Shown here: positions 36,079 through 44,907 of the stretch, piece by piece | Numbering within the stretch: position 1 is the first letter of the stretch | Layout: each line of letters opens with the position of its first letter | Assembly (NCBI RefSeq): GCF_009650765.1 | Contig: NZ_CP045740.1 | Location: forward strand, 124,001 to 188,000 | Length of the DNA: 64,000 bases | Source: Streptomyces sp. SUK 48 | GTDB taxonomy: Bacteria > Actinomycetota > Actinomycetes > Streptomycetales > Streptomycetaceae | Direction of reading: 5' to 3' | Program-made: the position numbers and the translations under genes | The notes under the pieces: generated by a model | The model's input: only the letters and a program-made list of their open reading frames with translations | What the model was told of the DNA's origin: nothing | The model's database searches: none

Positions 36079-36173
36079 CGGAGAGGGCAGGATTTGAACC
36101 TGCGTGGGCCCCGAAGGGCCCGACCTCGAGACGAGCTCGGCGGTCCCCGATAAGCCGCTCCGGGCACCTCTCC
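36079..36173 (-). tRNA. Atypical class II (serine-like) tRNA gene
   Basis: On the minus strand GGAGAGG pairs with CCTCTCC (7-bp acceptor), followed by discriminator G; T-arm GCAGG-TTCAAAT-CCTGC; a long variable arm with GGGCCC-TTCG-GGGCCC; and a D-arm CCCG...CGGG containing GAGCGGC. These fit tRNA-Ser. The anticodon arm is abnormal: 22 nt lie where 17 are expected, and the folds give either a 5-nt loop on CGAG/CTCG or a 7-nt loop with tandem G-A mismatches (CGT at anticodon positions). No CCA is encoded. It may be a degenerate or specialised tRNA. Confidence 0.6.
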
Positions 36174-36273
36174 CTGTTCCCGGCCCCGGTGGTTCCCGGT
36201 GCCGTTCACAGGAAGAAGACTGGCAGGGACCGCTGACGCCCGGCTGACGCGGGCGCGCCGTCCCCGCCCTCGG

Positions 36274-38790
36274 CTACGCCGCGCGCAGGTCGATGACCGT
36301 GCGCAGCTTCCCGCTGGTCGCGGTGCGCTCGAACGCCTCCCTCGGCACGGTCTCCGCGGTGAGGGCCAGCAGGCCCTCCGCCTCGGCGGAGGCCAGCTCC
36401 GGCACCTCCGCCGCCAGAGCGCGGTGCGCGGCCCCGGGGTCGCCGGCGTACTGCTCGTCCAGGCGGATCGTCAGTTCCTCCCGGCCGGCGCCGGAGCGGA
36501 CCACGAGCTGCACCTCGCCGTGGTAGGCGAGCCGCTCCTGCGCGGCGGCGACGACGCGCCGGTAGTTGACGAAGTAGGTGCCGACGCGCACGACGTCGCC
36601 GTAGCGGCCGAGCAGTTCCAGCCGGGGTACATGGCTGCCACAGGCGCACGGGCCCTCGACGGCGCGCCCCAGGTCACCTATCTCGTAGCGCTCCAGCCGC
36701 TGGCCCGCGCGGGCCCGGGAGGTGAACACCAGCCGTCCGGGCTCGCCGGGTGTAACCGGCCGGTCGTCCCCCGGGTCGAGGATCTCCAGGGTGTGCAGGT
36801 CGGTCAGTACGTGGTGGACCGAGCCGTCGGAGGAGGCGCACTGGTAGCCGAGCGGCCCGAGGTCGGTGCTGCCGTACGCGGCGGACCGGATCACCTCGAC
36901 GCCGAACTCCTCCATGAGGACGCGGCGTTGCTCGCCGGTGAAGTGCTCGCCGCCGTAGAACACCGTCCGGATGCCGCCGTACGCGCGCAGCCGGTCGGCC
37001 TCGGCGTGGAACAGCTGCCACAGGTAGGAGGGCATGCCGAACACGGTGTCGGCCCGGTGGGTGACCAGTGCCTCGGCGACGGTGGCGTGGTCGGGTCCGG
37101 CGGCCATCGGCAGCTGGGTGGCGTTCAGCCGTTCCAGGATGGAGAAGAAGCTGATGAAACTCCCGTACATCCCGCCGCAGTAGAACAGGTTGGCCGCGCG
37201 GTCCCGCGCCGGGTCGAAGCCGGCGGCGAGCAGCCCGTCGGCCGCGGCGCGCATCTGGTTGTCGTAGTCGTCGACGGTGAACACCGACAGCGCGGGCGCG
37301 CCGGTGGAACCGCCGCTGCGGAAGTACAGGTGGGCGTGGCGCGCGTCCAGGGAGGCCAGCGCGCGCTGCACGCCCTCCTTGCCGAGCAGCGGCGCGTCCG
37401 GGACCGGGGGCAGGACGGGGGCGGACACCAGGTCGTCCAGGCAGGCCACCGGCCCGAACTCCGCGTCCGCCGTCCGCACGCTCACCCGGCGGCTGTAGCG
37501 CTGGAGCGCGTAGACGCCGTCGTGCGGCTCGCCCTCGTAGCCGTCCAGCATGGAGCCGACCGGGGTGATCCGGGTGACGCCCGCGGCGAACAGGGCGCGC
37601 GACAGCGCGGCCACGTCCGCCCGGCCGCCGCCGACCGCCGCGGTCTGCAGGTAGCGGCGCATGGGCCGCAGCGTCCCGGTGACCAGGTGCCGGGGCAGCG
37701 GCTTGACCCAGACGCTGCGGTGCAGCGGGGAGGCCGCGAGCGCGGGGCGGGTGTCCGCCAGCACCCGCCAGGAGCCGTCGTCACCGGTGAACACCCGGGT
37801 GAGGCCCAAGTGCTGTTCGATCCGGGCGAGTTGCTGGACGGTGGTGATCTCCGCCTGCTCGGCCGGTCCGGGCCGGGGCGCGGGACGGGCGCCGGACACC
37901 TTCGCGAGCCGCTCGGCGAACCGGCCGGCGAACGCGAAGACCTCCTCGGTGTCCTCGGTGTCGAGATAGACCACCTGCGGGCTGGAGCATGCCTGCTGCT
38001 CGAACCGGCAGACGTCCTCGGCCAGCGCGTCCAGCAGGCCGTCCGCGTCCGCCGCCTCCCGGGTCAGGTAGGCGAAGGAGATCCGGTGCCCCCATGCGAC
38101 GACGCGGCAGCCGGGCGGCGCCAGTTCACGCACCGCGCTCTCCGCCTCCTCACCGCCCCAGACCGCGATGGCGTCGGCCTGTCCGCACAGAGCTTCCAGC
38201 CAGTCGCGGCGCGAGGAGGGGAAGCGCAGGGCGATCACCCGCTCGGCGATCAGTCCGCTCGGGTCGGCCGCCGCGAGCGCGGCGAGCAGGTCGAGGGCGA
38301 GCGGCGTGTCCGAGCCGCTCGTCTTCAGGACGTTGACGTTGCCCGCGAGCAGGCCCTCCACGACGCTCAGCGGGGCGACCGCGGCCGCGTTGCCGGGCGC
38401 GATGTGCACCAGGAGTCCCACCGGCGCCCAGGACTCGAACACCGTCTCGCGGCCGTCCGGCCGGGTCAGCCGCTCCGGACGCAGACCGCCCAGTTCCCGG
38501 CGCAGCTTGCGCTCCAGTGCCTGCCGGGTGAGCGCGCCCGCCAGCTCGGCCAGGGTGGAGGCGGCTTCGGCGGCGGGAAGGTGGGCGGCCAGCCGGGTGT
38601 GGAGGGCGGAGCGGGGGTCGGCCAGGTCCGCGCCGACCGCGGCGCAGGCGCCGAGGACGACATCGGTGGGCAGCGGGCGCTCCAGGACGCGGGCGGCCGT
38701 CTCCGGCAGGTCGGCCATCCGCCGTCCTGCCTCGGCGTCGTCGACGAACTCGCCCTGCCAGAAGTGGAGTACGGGTACGGAAGCGGTCAC
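36274..38790 (-). CDS. LuxC-like acyl reductase fused to a PaaK-like adenylating domain
   Basis: 838 residues, GTG start overlapping the upstream stop (GTGA). Residues ~1-400 form a LuxC-type NADPH acyl-CoA/acyl-enzyme reductase: PVGLLVHIAPGNAAAV, LLAGNVNVLKTSGSD, and the catalytic cysteine Cys268 in EQQACSSPQVVYLD. Residues ~430-838 are a phenylacetyl-CoA-ligase-like AMP-binding domain: YFRSGGSTGAPALSVF (P-loop), FYCGGMYGSFISFF, AAYGSTDLGPLGYQC, and ATSGKLRTVIDLR with a terminal lysine. Separate genes are normal in lux systems, so the fusion is notable. Last gene of a five-gene coupled operon. Likely reduces an activated acid to an aldehyde. Confidence 0.82.
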   Translation of the reverse strand: MTASVPVLHFWQGEFVDDAEAGRRMADLPETAARVLERPLPTDVVLGACAAVGADLADPRSALHTRLAAHLPAAEAASTLAELAGALTRQALERKLRRELGGLRPERLTRPDGRETVFESWAPVGLLVHIAPGNAAAVAPLSVVEGLLAGNVNVLKTSGSDTPLALDLLAALAAADPSGLIAERVIALRFPSSRRDWLEALCGQADAIAVWGGEEAESAVRELAPPGCRVVAWGHRISFAYLTREAADADGLLDALAEDVCRFEQQACSSPQVVYLDTEDTEEVFAFAGRFAERLAKVSGARPAPRPGPAEQAEITTVQQLARIEQHLGLTRVFTGDDGSWRVLADTRPALAASPLHRSVWVKPLPRHLVTGTLRPMRRYLQTAAVGGGRADVAALSRALFAAGVTRITPVGSMLDGYEGEPHDGVYALQRYSRRVSVRTADAEFGPVACLDDLVSAPVLPPVPDAPLLGKEGVQRALASLDARHAHLYFRSGGSTGAPALSVFTVDDYDNQMRAAADGLLAAGFDPARDRAANLFYCGGMYGSFISFFSILERLNATQLPMAAGPDHATVAEALVTHRADTVFGMPSYLWQLFHAEADRLRAYGGIRTVFYGGEHFTGEQRRVLMEEFGVEVIRSAAYGSTDLGPLGYQCASSDGSVHHVLTDLHTLEILDPGDDRPVTPGEPGRLVFTSRARAGQRLERYEIGDLGRAVEGPCACGSHVPRLELLGRYGDVVRVGTYFVNYRRVVAAAQERLAYHGEVQLVVRSGAGREELTIRLDEQYAGDPGAAHRALAAEVPELASAEAEGLLALTAETVPREAFERTATSGKLRTVIDLRAA

Positions 38791-39953
38791 GACATTCCCT
38801 TCATCATTTCGGCGGCGGCCACCGCGCAGCTGCGGTTGCGGCTCACCCCGGCACGGCCGAGCACGGTGAACCAGTCGGTGGACAGCGGGCAGGGGCACTC
38901 CTCGCCCGGGTGCAGCGAGGCGAGGTCGCCCATGACGACGCTGTGTGCCGGTACGGAGGTGATGTACGGGCTGACCAGGTGCAGGAAGCCGGGCTCGCCG
39001 TACGCCAGCGGGCGCAGCGTCCTCGGGTCGCGGACCGCGGCGCGCGACCACACGGGGACGTGCAGCCGGTGGTGCGCGCACTCGACGTACGGCACGCAGT
39101 GCTCGACGGACCCGAAGGTGTCGCGGACGGACTCGGCCGGGATACCGAGGCGTTCGGTGACCGCGGCGCGGAGCTCGTCCTTGCCGATCTGCCGGTCGGC
39201 GTGGCCCTTCCAGCCGCCGCCGAGCACCACCAGCGACCCTTCGGGCAGCCGCAAAGGGGCCATGCCCGTCGACCTCATCCGCTCCAGGGTGAAGTACAGG
39301 AAGGCCGGGAAGCCGAGGATGCGCACCGGCGCGTCCTCGTCGGCGTAGCGCTGGAGCGCGGCGATGCAGCCGTGCACGTCGAACTCGTGGCCGGAGCCGG
39401 TGTGCCGCAGCGCGTGCGTGGTGTGCCGGGCCGGGGCGAAGTCGCACAGGTAGTTGTCGGTGAACGAGGTGCCCAGCTTCAGCGACGGCGCGGGCTCGTA
39501 GCTGTAGAGCAGGTAGTTGACCGGCCGGTCGGGGGTGATCCAGCCGTAGTGGTCGAAGATCCGGGCCACCATGCGCTGGGCCGAGCGGATCGTCCAGCGG
39601 TCGAAGAACATCTGGGACTTCTGGCCGGTGGTGCCCGAGGACGTCAGATGCAGGAACACCTCGTCGCGGGGGACGGAGAGCGCCTCGTGGCGCTTGAAGA
39701 ACGCGGCCGGCACCAGCGGGGTGCGCACGCCGTCGCCGACGGTGGGCGCCGGGATCTCGGCCTGGTCCTGGAGCAGGGCGGCGAGGAACGGGGACCGTTC
39801 GGCGTGCCAGGCGTTGGCCTCGGCCATGGCGGCGGCGAACAGCCCGTCGGCCTCGGCGCCGGTCGCGTACGGGTCGGCCAGGTCGCACAGGCGCTGCACC
39901 TGGCCGAGCGCCGCCGGGTCGGGGACCTCGACGGGAGCGAGATGGGGGTTCAT
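38787..39953 (-). CDS. LuxE-like acyl-protein synthetase
   Basis: 388 residues. LuxE family signatures: VFLHLTSSGTTGQKSQMFFD (AMP-binding P-loop), NYLLYSYEPAPSLKLGTSF, VRILGFPAFLYFTLERM and LVVLGGGWKGHADRQI, with SVRDTFGSVEHCVPYVECAH near the C-terminus. In bioluminescent bacteria LuxE activates a fatty acid as acyl-AMP and hands it to LuxC via a cysteine thioester; here it precedes the LuxC-like gene with a 4-nt overlap, so the same hand-over is likely. There is no luciferase gene in the window. Confidence 0.82.
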   Translation of the reverse strand: MNPHLAPVEVPDPAALGQVQRLCDLADPYATGAEADGLFAAAMAEANAWHAERSPFLAALLQDQAEIPAPTVGDGVRTPLVPAAFFKRHEALSVPRDEVFLHLTSSGTTGQKSQMFFDRWTIRSAQRMVARIFDHYGWITPDRPVNYLLYSYEPAPSLKLGTSFTDNYLCDFAPARHTTHALRHTGSGHEFDVHGCIAALQRYADEDAPVRILGFPAFLYFTLERMRSTGMAPLRLPEGSLVVLGGGWKGHADRQIGKDELRAAVTERLGIPAESVRDTFGSVEHCVPYVECAHHRLHVPVWSRAAVRDPRTLRPLAYGEPGFLHLVSPYITSVPAHSVVMGDLASLHPGEECPCPLSTDWFTVLGRAGVSRNRSCAVAAAEMMKGMS

Positions 39954-41089
39954 CGGGACACCTCGTGAAGGGGCAGGTAGGTGGAGGCCCAGGCGCTCAG
40001 ATAGGCGCCGAGGTAGGGCTGGAGCAGCGGGCTCACGGCCGTCGTACGGAAGTCGATCTGCCGGCTGGTGCGGGAGAGCACCACGTAGTCGTGCAGCCGG
40101 TCGCCGACGCGCCGCATCGCCGGGTAGACCGCGCTCGGTACGAACCCGGAGGCCAGGAAGATCTCCAGGGCCTCGGTGTCGGCCAGCGGCAGCAGGGTCT
40201 CGGCGTAGTCGGCGCCGGCCCGGGTGACCGTGGTCATCAGCGCCTCCAGGGCGCCGGTCAGCGCCGCGGGGCGCGGGTGTACGGCCACGAGCGCGCAGCT
40301 GCCCGCCACCGGGTCGAGGTCGGCGTACGCCTCGAAGCCGCCGTCGGCCGCGACCAGCAGCGCGTTGGGGGTGTGCAGGGGGAAGAAGCGGTCGGCGGCG
40401 CGGGGGAAGCGTTCGAGGAAGCGGCGGCGTACGAAGGCCGGTGCGGGAATCAGTTCGATCGGCTCGGCCCCGGGGTCCCGGCGCGGCGCGCTTTCGAGGG
40501 CGACGGCCCGGGCCGTGCCGGCGCAGTCGATGCCGATGCCCGCGGACGCGGCGGCCAGCAGCCCCGTGAGCCGCTCGGGTACGCGGTCCACGGGGGCCCG
40601 GCGCTCCAGCACGCCGTCGGCGTAGCGGGCGAAGAGCCCGAGGCTCTCGCAGCCGTCGACCTCGACGGCGTTGGGCAGCAGGCCGAGGGGCCGGAAGCCG
40701 TTGCGTACGACGACGTGCTGGGGGCCCTCGGTGACGACGCGCACGGTGGCGTAGAGCGAGTCGGGAATGCCGGTGGCGAGGGCCGCCTCGCAGACCGCGC
40801 CGGTCAGCCGGGAGGCCAGTCCGCCGCCGCGGTGCCCGGGGTGGACGGCGAGCCCGAGGAGCTTGCCGACGCGGCTGCCCGCGTCGGTCTGCACGACGGC
40901 GGAGCCGACCAGGTCCCCGCGGGCCGTACGGGCGGTGAGCCAGTGCGCGGAGCCGTCGGTGATCATCCGGCGCATCACGGCCGGGTCGCTGCCGAGCGGC
41001 ACCGGGTAGCCGTGCCCGTACACCTCGAAGTACAACTGCCGCAGTTCGGCGATGTCCTGGACCGCCGCCGGGGCGAGGACGACGGTCAT
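39950..41089 (-). CDS. GNAT-fold acyltransferase
   Basis: 379 residues. The N-terminal GNAT core has motif A LLGLAVHPGHRGGGLASRL near residue 80; a second half (about 230-379) looks like another, degenerate GNAT unit (RAGADYAETLLPLAD). Both flanks overlap by ATGA. In an operon that activates and reduces acids it could N-acylate an amine or amino acid intermediate, but no carrier protein or amine-forming enzyme is next to it. Substrate unknown. Confidence 0.72.
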   Translation of the reverse strand: MTVVLAPAAVQDIAELRQLYFEVYGHGYPVPLGSDPAVMRRMITDGSAHWLTARTARGDLVGSAVVQTDAGSRVGKLLGLAVHPGHRGGGLASRLTGAVCEAALATGIPDSLYATVRVVTEGPQHVVVRNGFRPLGLLPNAVEVDGCESLGLFARYADGVLERRAPVDRVPERLTGLLAAASAGIGIDCAGTARAVALESAPRRDPGAEPIELIPAPAFVRRRFLERFPRAADRFFPLHTPNALLVAADGGFEAYADLDPVAGSCALVAVHPRPAALTGALEALMTTVTRAGADYAETLLPLADTEALEIFLASGFVPSAVYPAMRRVGDRLHDYVVLSRTSRQIDFRTTAVSPLLQPYLGAYLSAWASTYLPLHEVSR

Positions 41090-42504
41090 GACGTCTCTCC
41101 CGCCGGGGTGAGGTGCGCCGTCGCCGCGTCGCCCGGGGAGGTGCGCGGCGCGTCGGGCCGCGCGCGGCCGGCCAGCCACCACAGCGCGAGCGCGACCGGG
41201 ACCAGTCCGGCGCCCTGGACGAGGCAGAGCGCACGCGCGCCCAGGTGGTCGCCGAGCGCGCCGAAGAGGAGGGAGGACAGCGGGAAGGTGGCGCCGAGGA
41301 GGGCCTGCATGACCGCGAAGAAGCCGGGCTTGTCGGCCGTGGGCACGAGCCGCTGGAACAGCGCCACGAAGCGGACGCCGATCACGCCGACGCACCAGCC
41401 GGCGACGGCCAGCGCGCCCATCGCCGTCGCGTGCCCGGCCCACAGGCCCGGCAGCCCGAGCGCCACGGCCATCACGGCCAGGCAGGCGCTGCCGACGGCG
41501 ACCGGCCGCCCGGGTACGCGTGCCCCGGTGAAGGAGCCGACGAGGGTGCCCGCGCCGAGCGCGGCCTCCAGGGTGGCGACGGTCGACCCGGTGGAGTGCA
41601 GCACCCCTCGGGTGTACAGCGGCATGACGACGTAGACGGCGGTGGTGAACAGGTTGGCGGCGGCGAAGCAGAGCAGCACGCGGCGGATGAACGGGAGCCC
41701 GGCCAGGACCTGGCGCAGTGTCCGGGGGGCGGGGGGCGGCGTGTCGTGCCCCGGGTCCGTGGCCGTGGAGCGGTCCCGCGCGTCCTGCGGCGCGTCGGAC
41801 GCGCCGGTCACGGCGGTTACGGCGGTTACGGCGATCGCGTCGGTAACGGCGGGCATGTCGGCCACGACGGTCGCGTGGGTCGCTTCGGTCGCGTGGCGGA
41901 ATCGGGCCGAGGCGACCAGCAGGGCGGCGAGCAGGTAGGCGCTGCCGCAGACGGCCACGACCACCGGGAGGCCGCCCGCGTCGACCAGGAGCGGCCCGAG
42001 CAGGCCGCCGCCGAGTCCGGCCAGCGACTGGGTGGACAGTTCGAAGCCGGTGGCGGTCTCGATGTCCGCGTCCTCGACCAGTTCGGGCACCGACGTCGTG
42101 AGACACGGGTCGAACACCGCCTGGCAGGCCGCGAGTGCCAGGCCCACCGCGTACACCGCGGCCATGGGCAGGTCACCGGCGTACGCCCAGAGCGCCGCCG
42201 GTATCGCGACGGCGCCCGCCGCGGCCGCGGCGACGGCCAGCACCGCGCGGTGCGCGTACCGCGCGACGACGCGGGCGACCACGGGGGCGAGCGCGACCGC
42301 GGGGAGGGTGCTCACCATCAGGAACAGGCCCGACTCCAGACCGCGCCGCGTGCCCCCGGCGAAGCCGACGAGCCACCAGACCGCGCCCACCTGGAACATC
42401 CGGCCTGCGGCCTGGGTGAGGAGCTGAGCGGTCCACACCCGTCCGAAGGAGGGGTTGCGCAGCACCAGCGGCAGGCGCCGGCCTCGCGGTACGGCCGCGC
42501 TCAT
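41086..42504 (-). CDS. MFS exporter
   Basis: 472 residues, about 12 hydrophobic segments (FQVGAVWWLVGFAGG, LFLMVSTLPAVALAPVVARVV, AVYAVGLALAACQAVF, LLCFAAANLFTTAVYVVM). It resembles the MFS_3 efflux group. The cytoplasmic loop between helices 6 and 7 contains a repetitive AVTAVTAVTG segment and an Asp/Pro-rich stretch. Sits inside the coupled operon (ATGA at both ends), as expected for export of its product. Confidence 0.8.
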   Translation of the reverse strand: MSAAVPRGRRLPLVLRNPSFGRVWTAQLLTQAAGRMFQVGAVWWLVGFAGGTRRGLESGLFLMVSTLPAVALAPVVARVVARYAHRAVLAVAAAAAGAVAIPAALWAYAGDLPMAAVYAVGLALAACQAVFDPCLTTSVPELVEDADIETATGFELSTQSLAGLGGGLLGPLLVDAGGLPVVVAVCGSAYLLAALLVASARFRHATEATHATVVADMPAVTDAIAVTAVTAVTGASDAPQDARDRSTATDPGHDTPPPAPRTLRQVLAGLPFIRRVLLCFAAANLFTTAVYVVMPLYTRGVLHSTGSTVATLEAALGAGTLVGSFTGARVPGRPVAVGSACLAVMAVALGLPGLWAGHATAMGALAVAGWCVGVIGVRFVALFQRLVPTADKPGFFAVMQALLGATFPLSSLLFGALGDHLGARALCLVQGAGLVPVALALWWLAGRARPDAPRTSPGDAATAHLTPAGETS

Positions 42505-43763
42505 GAATGCGGCCGTTCGTCGACGACCCGGACCAGTTTGCCGGAGCGGGAGTTGACGGCGAGGTCCTGGTGCCGCGCCCACTCGACGGTGAGCGGGTTC
42601 ACGTGTCCGGCGTCCGCCGCGCCGGTGTAGGCCGGCCGCTCGGCGAGGACGGCCGCGGCCACGGCGGCTCCCAACGCGCCGTGCCGGTCGGCGGGTTCGG
42701 CGGTGGCGAGGCGCAGCACCAGGCCGTCGCGGCCGTCCCGGCGGCGGATCACGAGCTGGAGCCCGGTGATCTCGTCCGCCGTGTCGGCGCCGCGCACGAT
42801 GTCGTGCACGTCCTCGGTGTAGAGGGAGACGGGGCCGACCCGTACGCCCTCCTCGGCACGGCCGAGGATGCGGAAGACGCCCGCGTCCCGGTCCACCCAC
42901 TCCGCGCGGTCGCCGGCCGGATAGCGCAGCACCGGCATCAGTCGCCGGCGCAGGTCCGTGACGACGAGCCGGCCCGGGACGCCGGTGCCCTCGACGGGCA
43001 CGTCGGCCTCGTCGTCGAGGATCTCCACGGCCGTGTGCGGGACGAACGCGCGGTGCACCCGCGGGTCGCCGCCGGGTACGGCCTCGCCGAGGAGGCCCGC
43101 GTCCACGCTCGCATAGCCCAGCGAGCGGGCCTCGGCGTTCGGGAACGCCTTGCCGAGCAGCGGGAGTTGGTCACCGAAGAGGCACTCCCCGCCGAAGAAG
43201 AGGAGCTCGACGTCGGGCAGGGTCCGGCCGGCCGCGGTGAGGCGTTCGGCGAGCGCGCACAGGGTGGTCGGGGTGCCTGCGACCACCTCGACGCGGAACT
43301 CCTCCAGGGTGGCCGCGGTGGATTCCCACGGCGTCGCGCCGCCCAGCGGCAGCCGTACGTTGGCCACCGGGGAGCGGTGCAGTGAATCGAGTATGAAGCT
43401 GAAACTCGCGTACAGGTCTCCGGCGTAGAACAGATCGGCCACTCGATGGCCGGGCCGCAGACCGGCGTTGACAAGTCCGGCACCAAAAGCGGAGGTGAAT
43501 TCCCGCCATTCGGTGCGTGTATAGAAGGAGAACTTCGGGGATCCCGTGGTTCCGCCACTGCGAAAGACGACCGCTTCTTGCAGCGGGGCCGTCAGCAGCC
43601 TGTTGTCGCGGGGCGAGTTGGCCCGCCAGAATTCCGTCTGGGGCACGACCGGCAGGTCCGTGAGCTCGGTGACCTGATCCGGGAGGTGCGAGTAAAGCTG
43701 CCTGTAGAACGGTGAGTTGAGGCGCGCGAAGCGTACCAGCTCCGCTAATGATTGAACGGGCAT
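42501..43763 (-). CDS. Stand-alone PaaK-like acyl-adenylating enzyme, first gene of the Lux-like operon
   Basis: 420 residues from ATG 43763, chosen for AGGA 6 nt upstream and because it matches the family N-terminus (LVRFARLNSPFYRQLYSHLP). P-loop FRSGGTTGSPKFSFYTR near residue 85, LFYAGDLYASFSFI, ELLFFGGECLFGDQLP, and a C-terminal lysine in NSRSGKLVRVVDERP. This is the phenylacetate-CoA ligase/CapK fold. Codon 6 is TTA (43746-43748), so the whole coupled operon is probably bldA-dependent. The first ~150 bp are less GC-rich than the rest. It activates a carboxylic acid; which one is unknown. Confidence 0.8.
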   Translation of the reverse strand: MPVQSLAELVRFARLNSPFYRQLYSHLPDQVTELTDLPVVPQTEFWRANSPRDNRLLTAPLQEAVVFRSGGTTGSPKFSFYTRTEWREFTSAFGAGLVNAGLRPGHRVADLFYAGDLYASFSFILDSLHRSPVANVRLPLGGATPWESTAATLEEFRVEVVAGTPTTLCALAERLTAAGRTLPDVELLFFGGECLFGDQLPLLGKAFPNAEARSLGYASVDAGLLGEAVPGGDPRVHRAFVPHTAVEILDDEADVPVEGTGVPGRLVVTDLRRRLMPVLRYPAGDRAEWVDRDAGVFRILGRAEEGVRVGPVSLYTEDVHDIVRGADTADEITGLQLVIRRRDGRDGLVLRLATAEPADRHGALGAAVAAAVLAERPAYTGAADAGHVNPLTVEWARHQDLAVNSRSGKLVRVVDERPHS

Positions 43764-44360
43764 CAATTCCTGCTCGAAGTGGGGTGACCGTCGGCGACCC
43801 ATGGGCACGACGGGAGTACAGGGGAATTGGTCGACCCCGGAGGCCAGGCCGGAGGACCGTTTCATCAACCAGTACGACGGATCGTATCTCACCATTCGGA
43901 ACGGCCTTGCATCGGCTTGCCTTTCAGGCAAGGGGCATGGTGCGGGCCGGACGAATCACGGTTTCCCATGGTTCCCGGCGGAGCGGAGACAGTGGTCACA
44001 TGTCGCCCTGTTTCCATAAGGAATGGTTGACCGCGCTGAAAGGACCCCTTGCATGCGGGGCGGGGCCGCTGGACGGCACTGCGGTCGGCGAGGGTCTGGC
44101 CGTGGCGAGAGGGGCCAGAGGGTCCGGGACGGCGGACCGAAGTGCGCCACGTACCCTTTGCGAATCTTTGAACTCGTCACCGGGGAGCAGCGGTTGGAGG
44201 CGGGAGAGATCGGGGCCTCGGAGGGCCGGCCGCTCGCACACATGAGCCTATTGGGGGGTGTGTGGTCCGCGACCTACAGTGGCCGGTGGTCCGCCGCCGC
44301 TGTGCGGGGCGGCCGCCGGGAGGGGTCCGCGGTTCGGTTCGGTGCCGAGGGAGGCCGTTC
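43764..44360. promoter_or_regulatory. Divergent region between the Lux-like operon and the EF-hand gene
   Basis: 597 bp, lower in GC than the flanks near 43764-44010. A perfect hairpin/operator cttgcct-ttc-aggcaag lies at 43916-43932. Promoters for both directions should be here. GGGAGG at 44349-44354 serves the EF-hand gene. No pathway-specific regulator gene sits at this end. Confidence 0.45.
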
Positions 44361-44900
44361 ATGGCCAGCGAGTTTCAGGAGCGCAAGCTCAGGGGGATGT
44401 TCGCCGCGTTCGACGCCGACGGGGACGGCTGTCTGCGCGAGGAGGACTTCAGGGCACTGGTCGCCCGCTGGAGCAGGCTGCCCGCGGTGGGCCCGGGGAC
44501 GGAACTGCGCGCGCGGGTCGAGACCCTGCTGATGGGGTGGTGGTCGGCCCTGCGCGAGGCCGGAGGCGCCCGGGGAAGCGGGACGGTCGATCTGCGCGAA
44601 CTGCTCACGGTGGTCGACGGGCTGCCCGCGATGGCGGCGGAGGTCACCGCCACGGCGAACACGGTCTTCGACGCCGTGGACGCCGACGGGGACGGCCGCA
44701 TCAGCCCGGAGGAGCACCGGCGACTCGTGGAGACCTGGAACGGGCGGCCGGTGGACCTGACGGGCGTCTTCGAACTGCTCGACCGAAACGGCGACGGCCA
44801 TCTCGACCGCCCGGAATTCGCGCTCCTGTGGCGCCAGTTCTGGACGAGCGACGACCCCACGGAACCGGGGAACTGGCTCTGCGGGAGGTTGGCCGTCTGA
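44361..44900 (+). CDS. EF-hand calcium-binding protein
   Basis: 179 residues. Three canonical EF loops: DADGDGCLREED (near 19), DADGDGRISPEE (near 111) and DRNGDGHLDRPE (near 145), each with acidic residues at positions 1, 3, 5 and 12; a fourth region (GSGTVDLRELL near 74) is degenerate. This is the calerythrin/calmodulin-like layout of Streptomyces calcium-binding proteins. ATG preceded by GGGAGG at 6 nt. It is divergent from the Lux-like operon; no link is proven. Confidence 0.9.
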   Translation: MASEFQERKLRGMFAAFDADGDGCLREEDFRALVARWSRLPAVGPGTELRARVETLLMGWWSALREAGGARGSGTVDLRELLTVVDGLPAMAAEVTATANTVFDAVDADGDGRISPEEHRRLVETWNGRPVDLTGVFELLDRNGDGHLDRPEFALLWRQFWTSDDPTEPGNWLCGRLAV

Positions 44901-44907
44901 CGGCCGC

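Noticed and set aside
36079..36173. Selenocysteine tRNA or allo-tRNA
   Set aside because: No TCA anticodon, and acceptor plus T stem is a normal 7+5, not 8+5, 8+4 or 9+3.
36199..39348. 1049-codon plus-strand open frame
   Set aside because: Antisense to the LuxC/LuxE-like genes, composition typical of a GC-rich shadow.
36274..43763. True bioluminescence (lux) operon
   Set aside because: No LuxA/LuxB luciferase or LuxD transferase gene in or near the operon.
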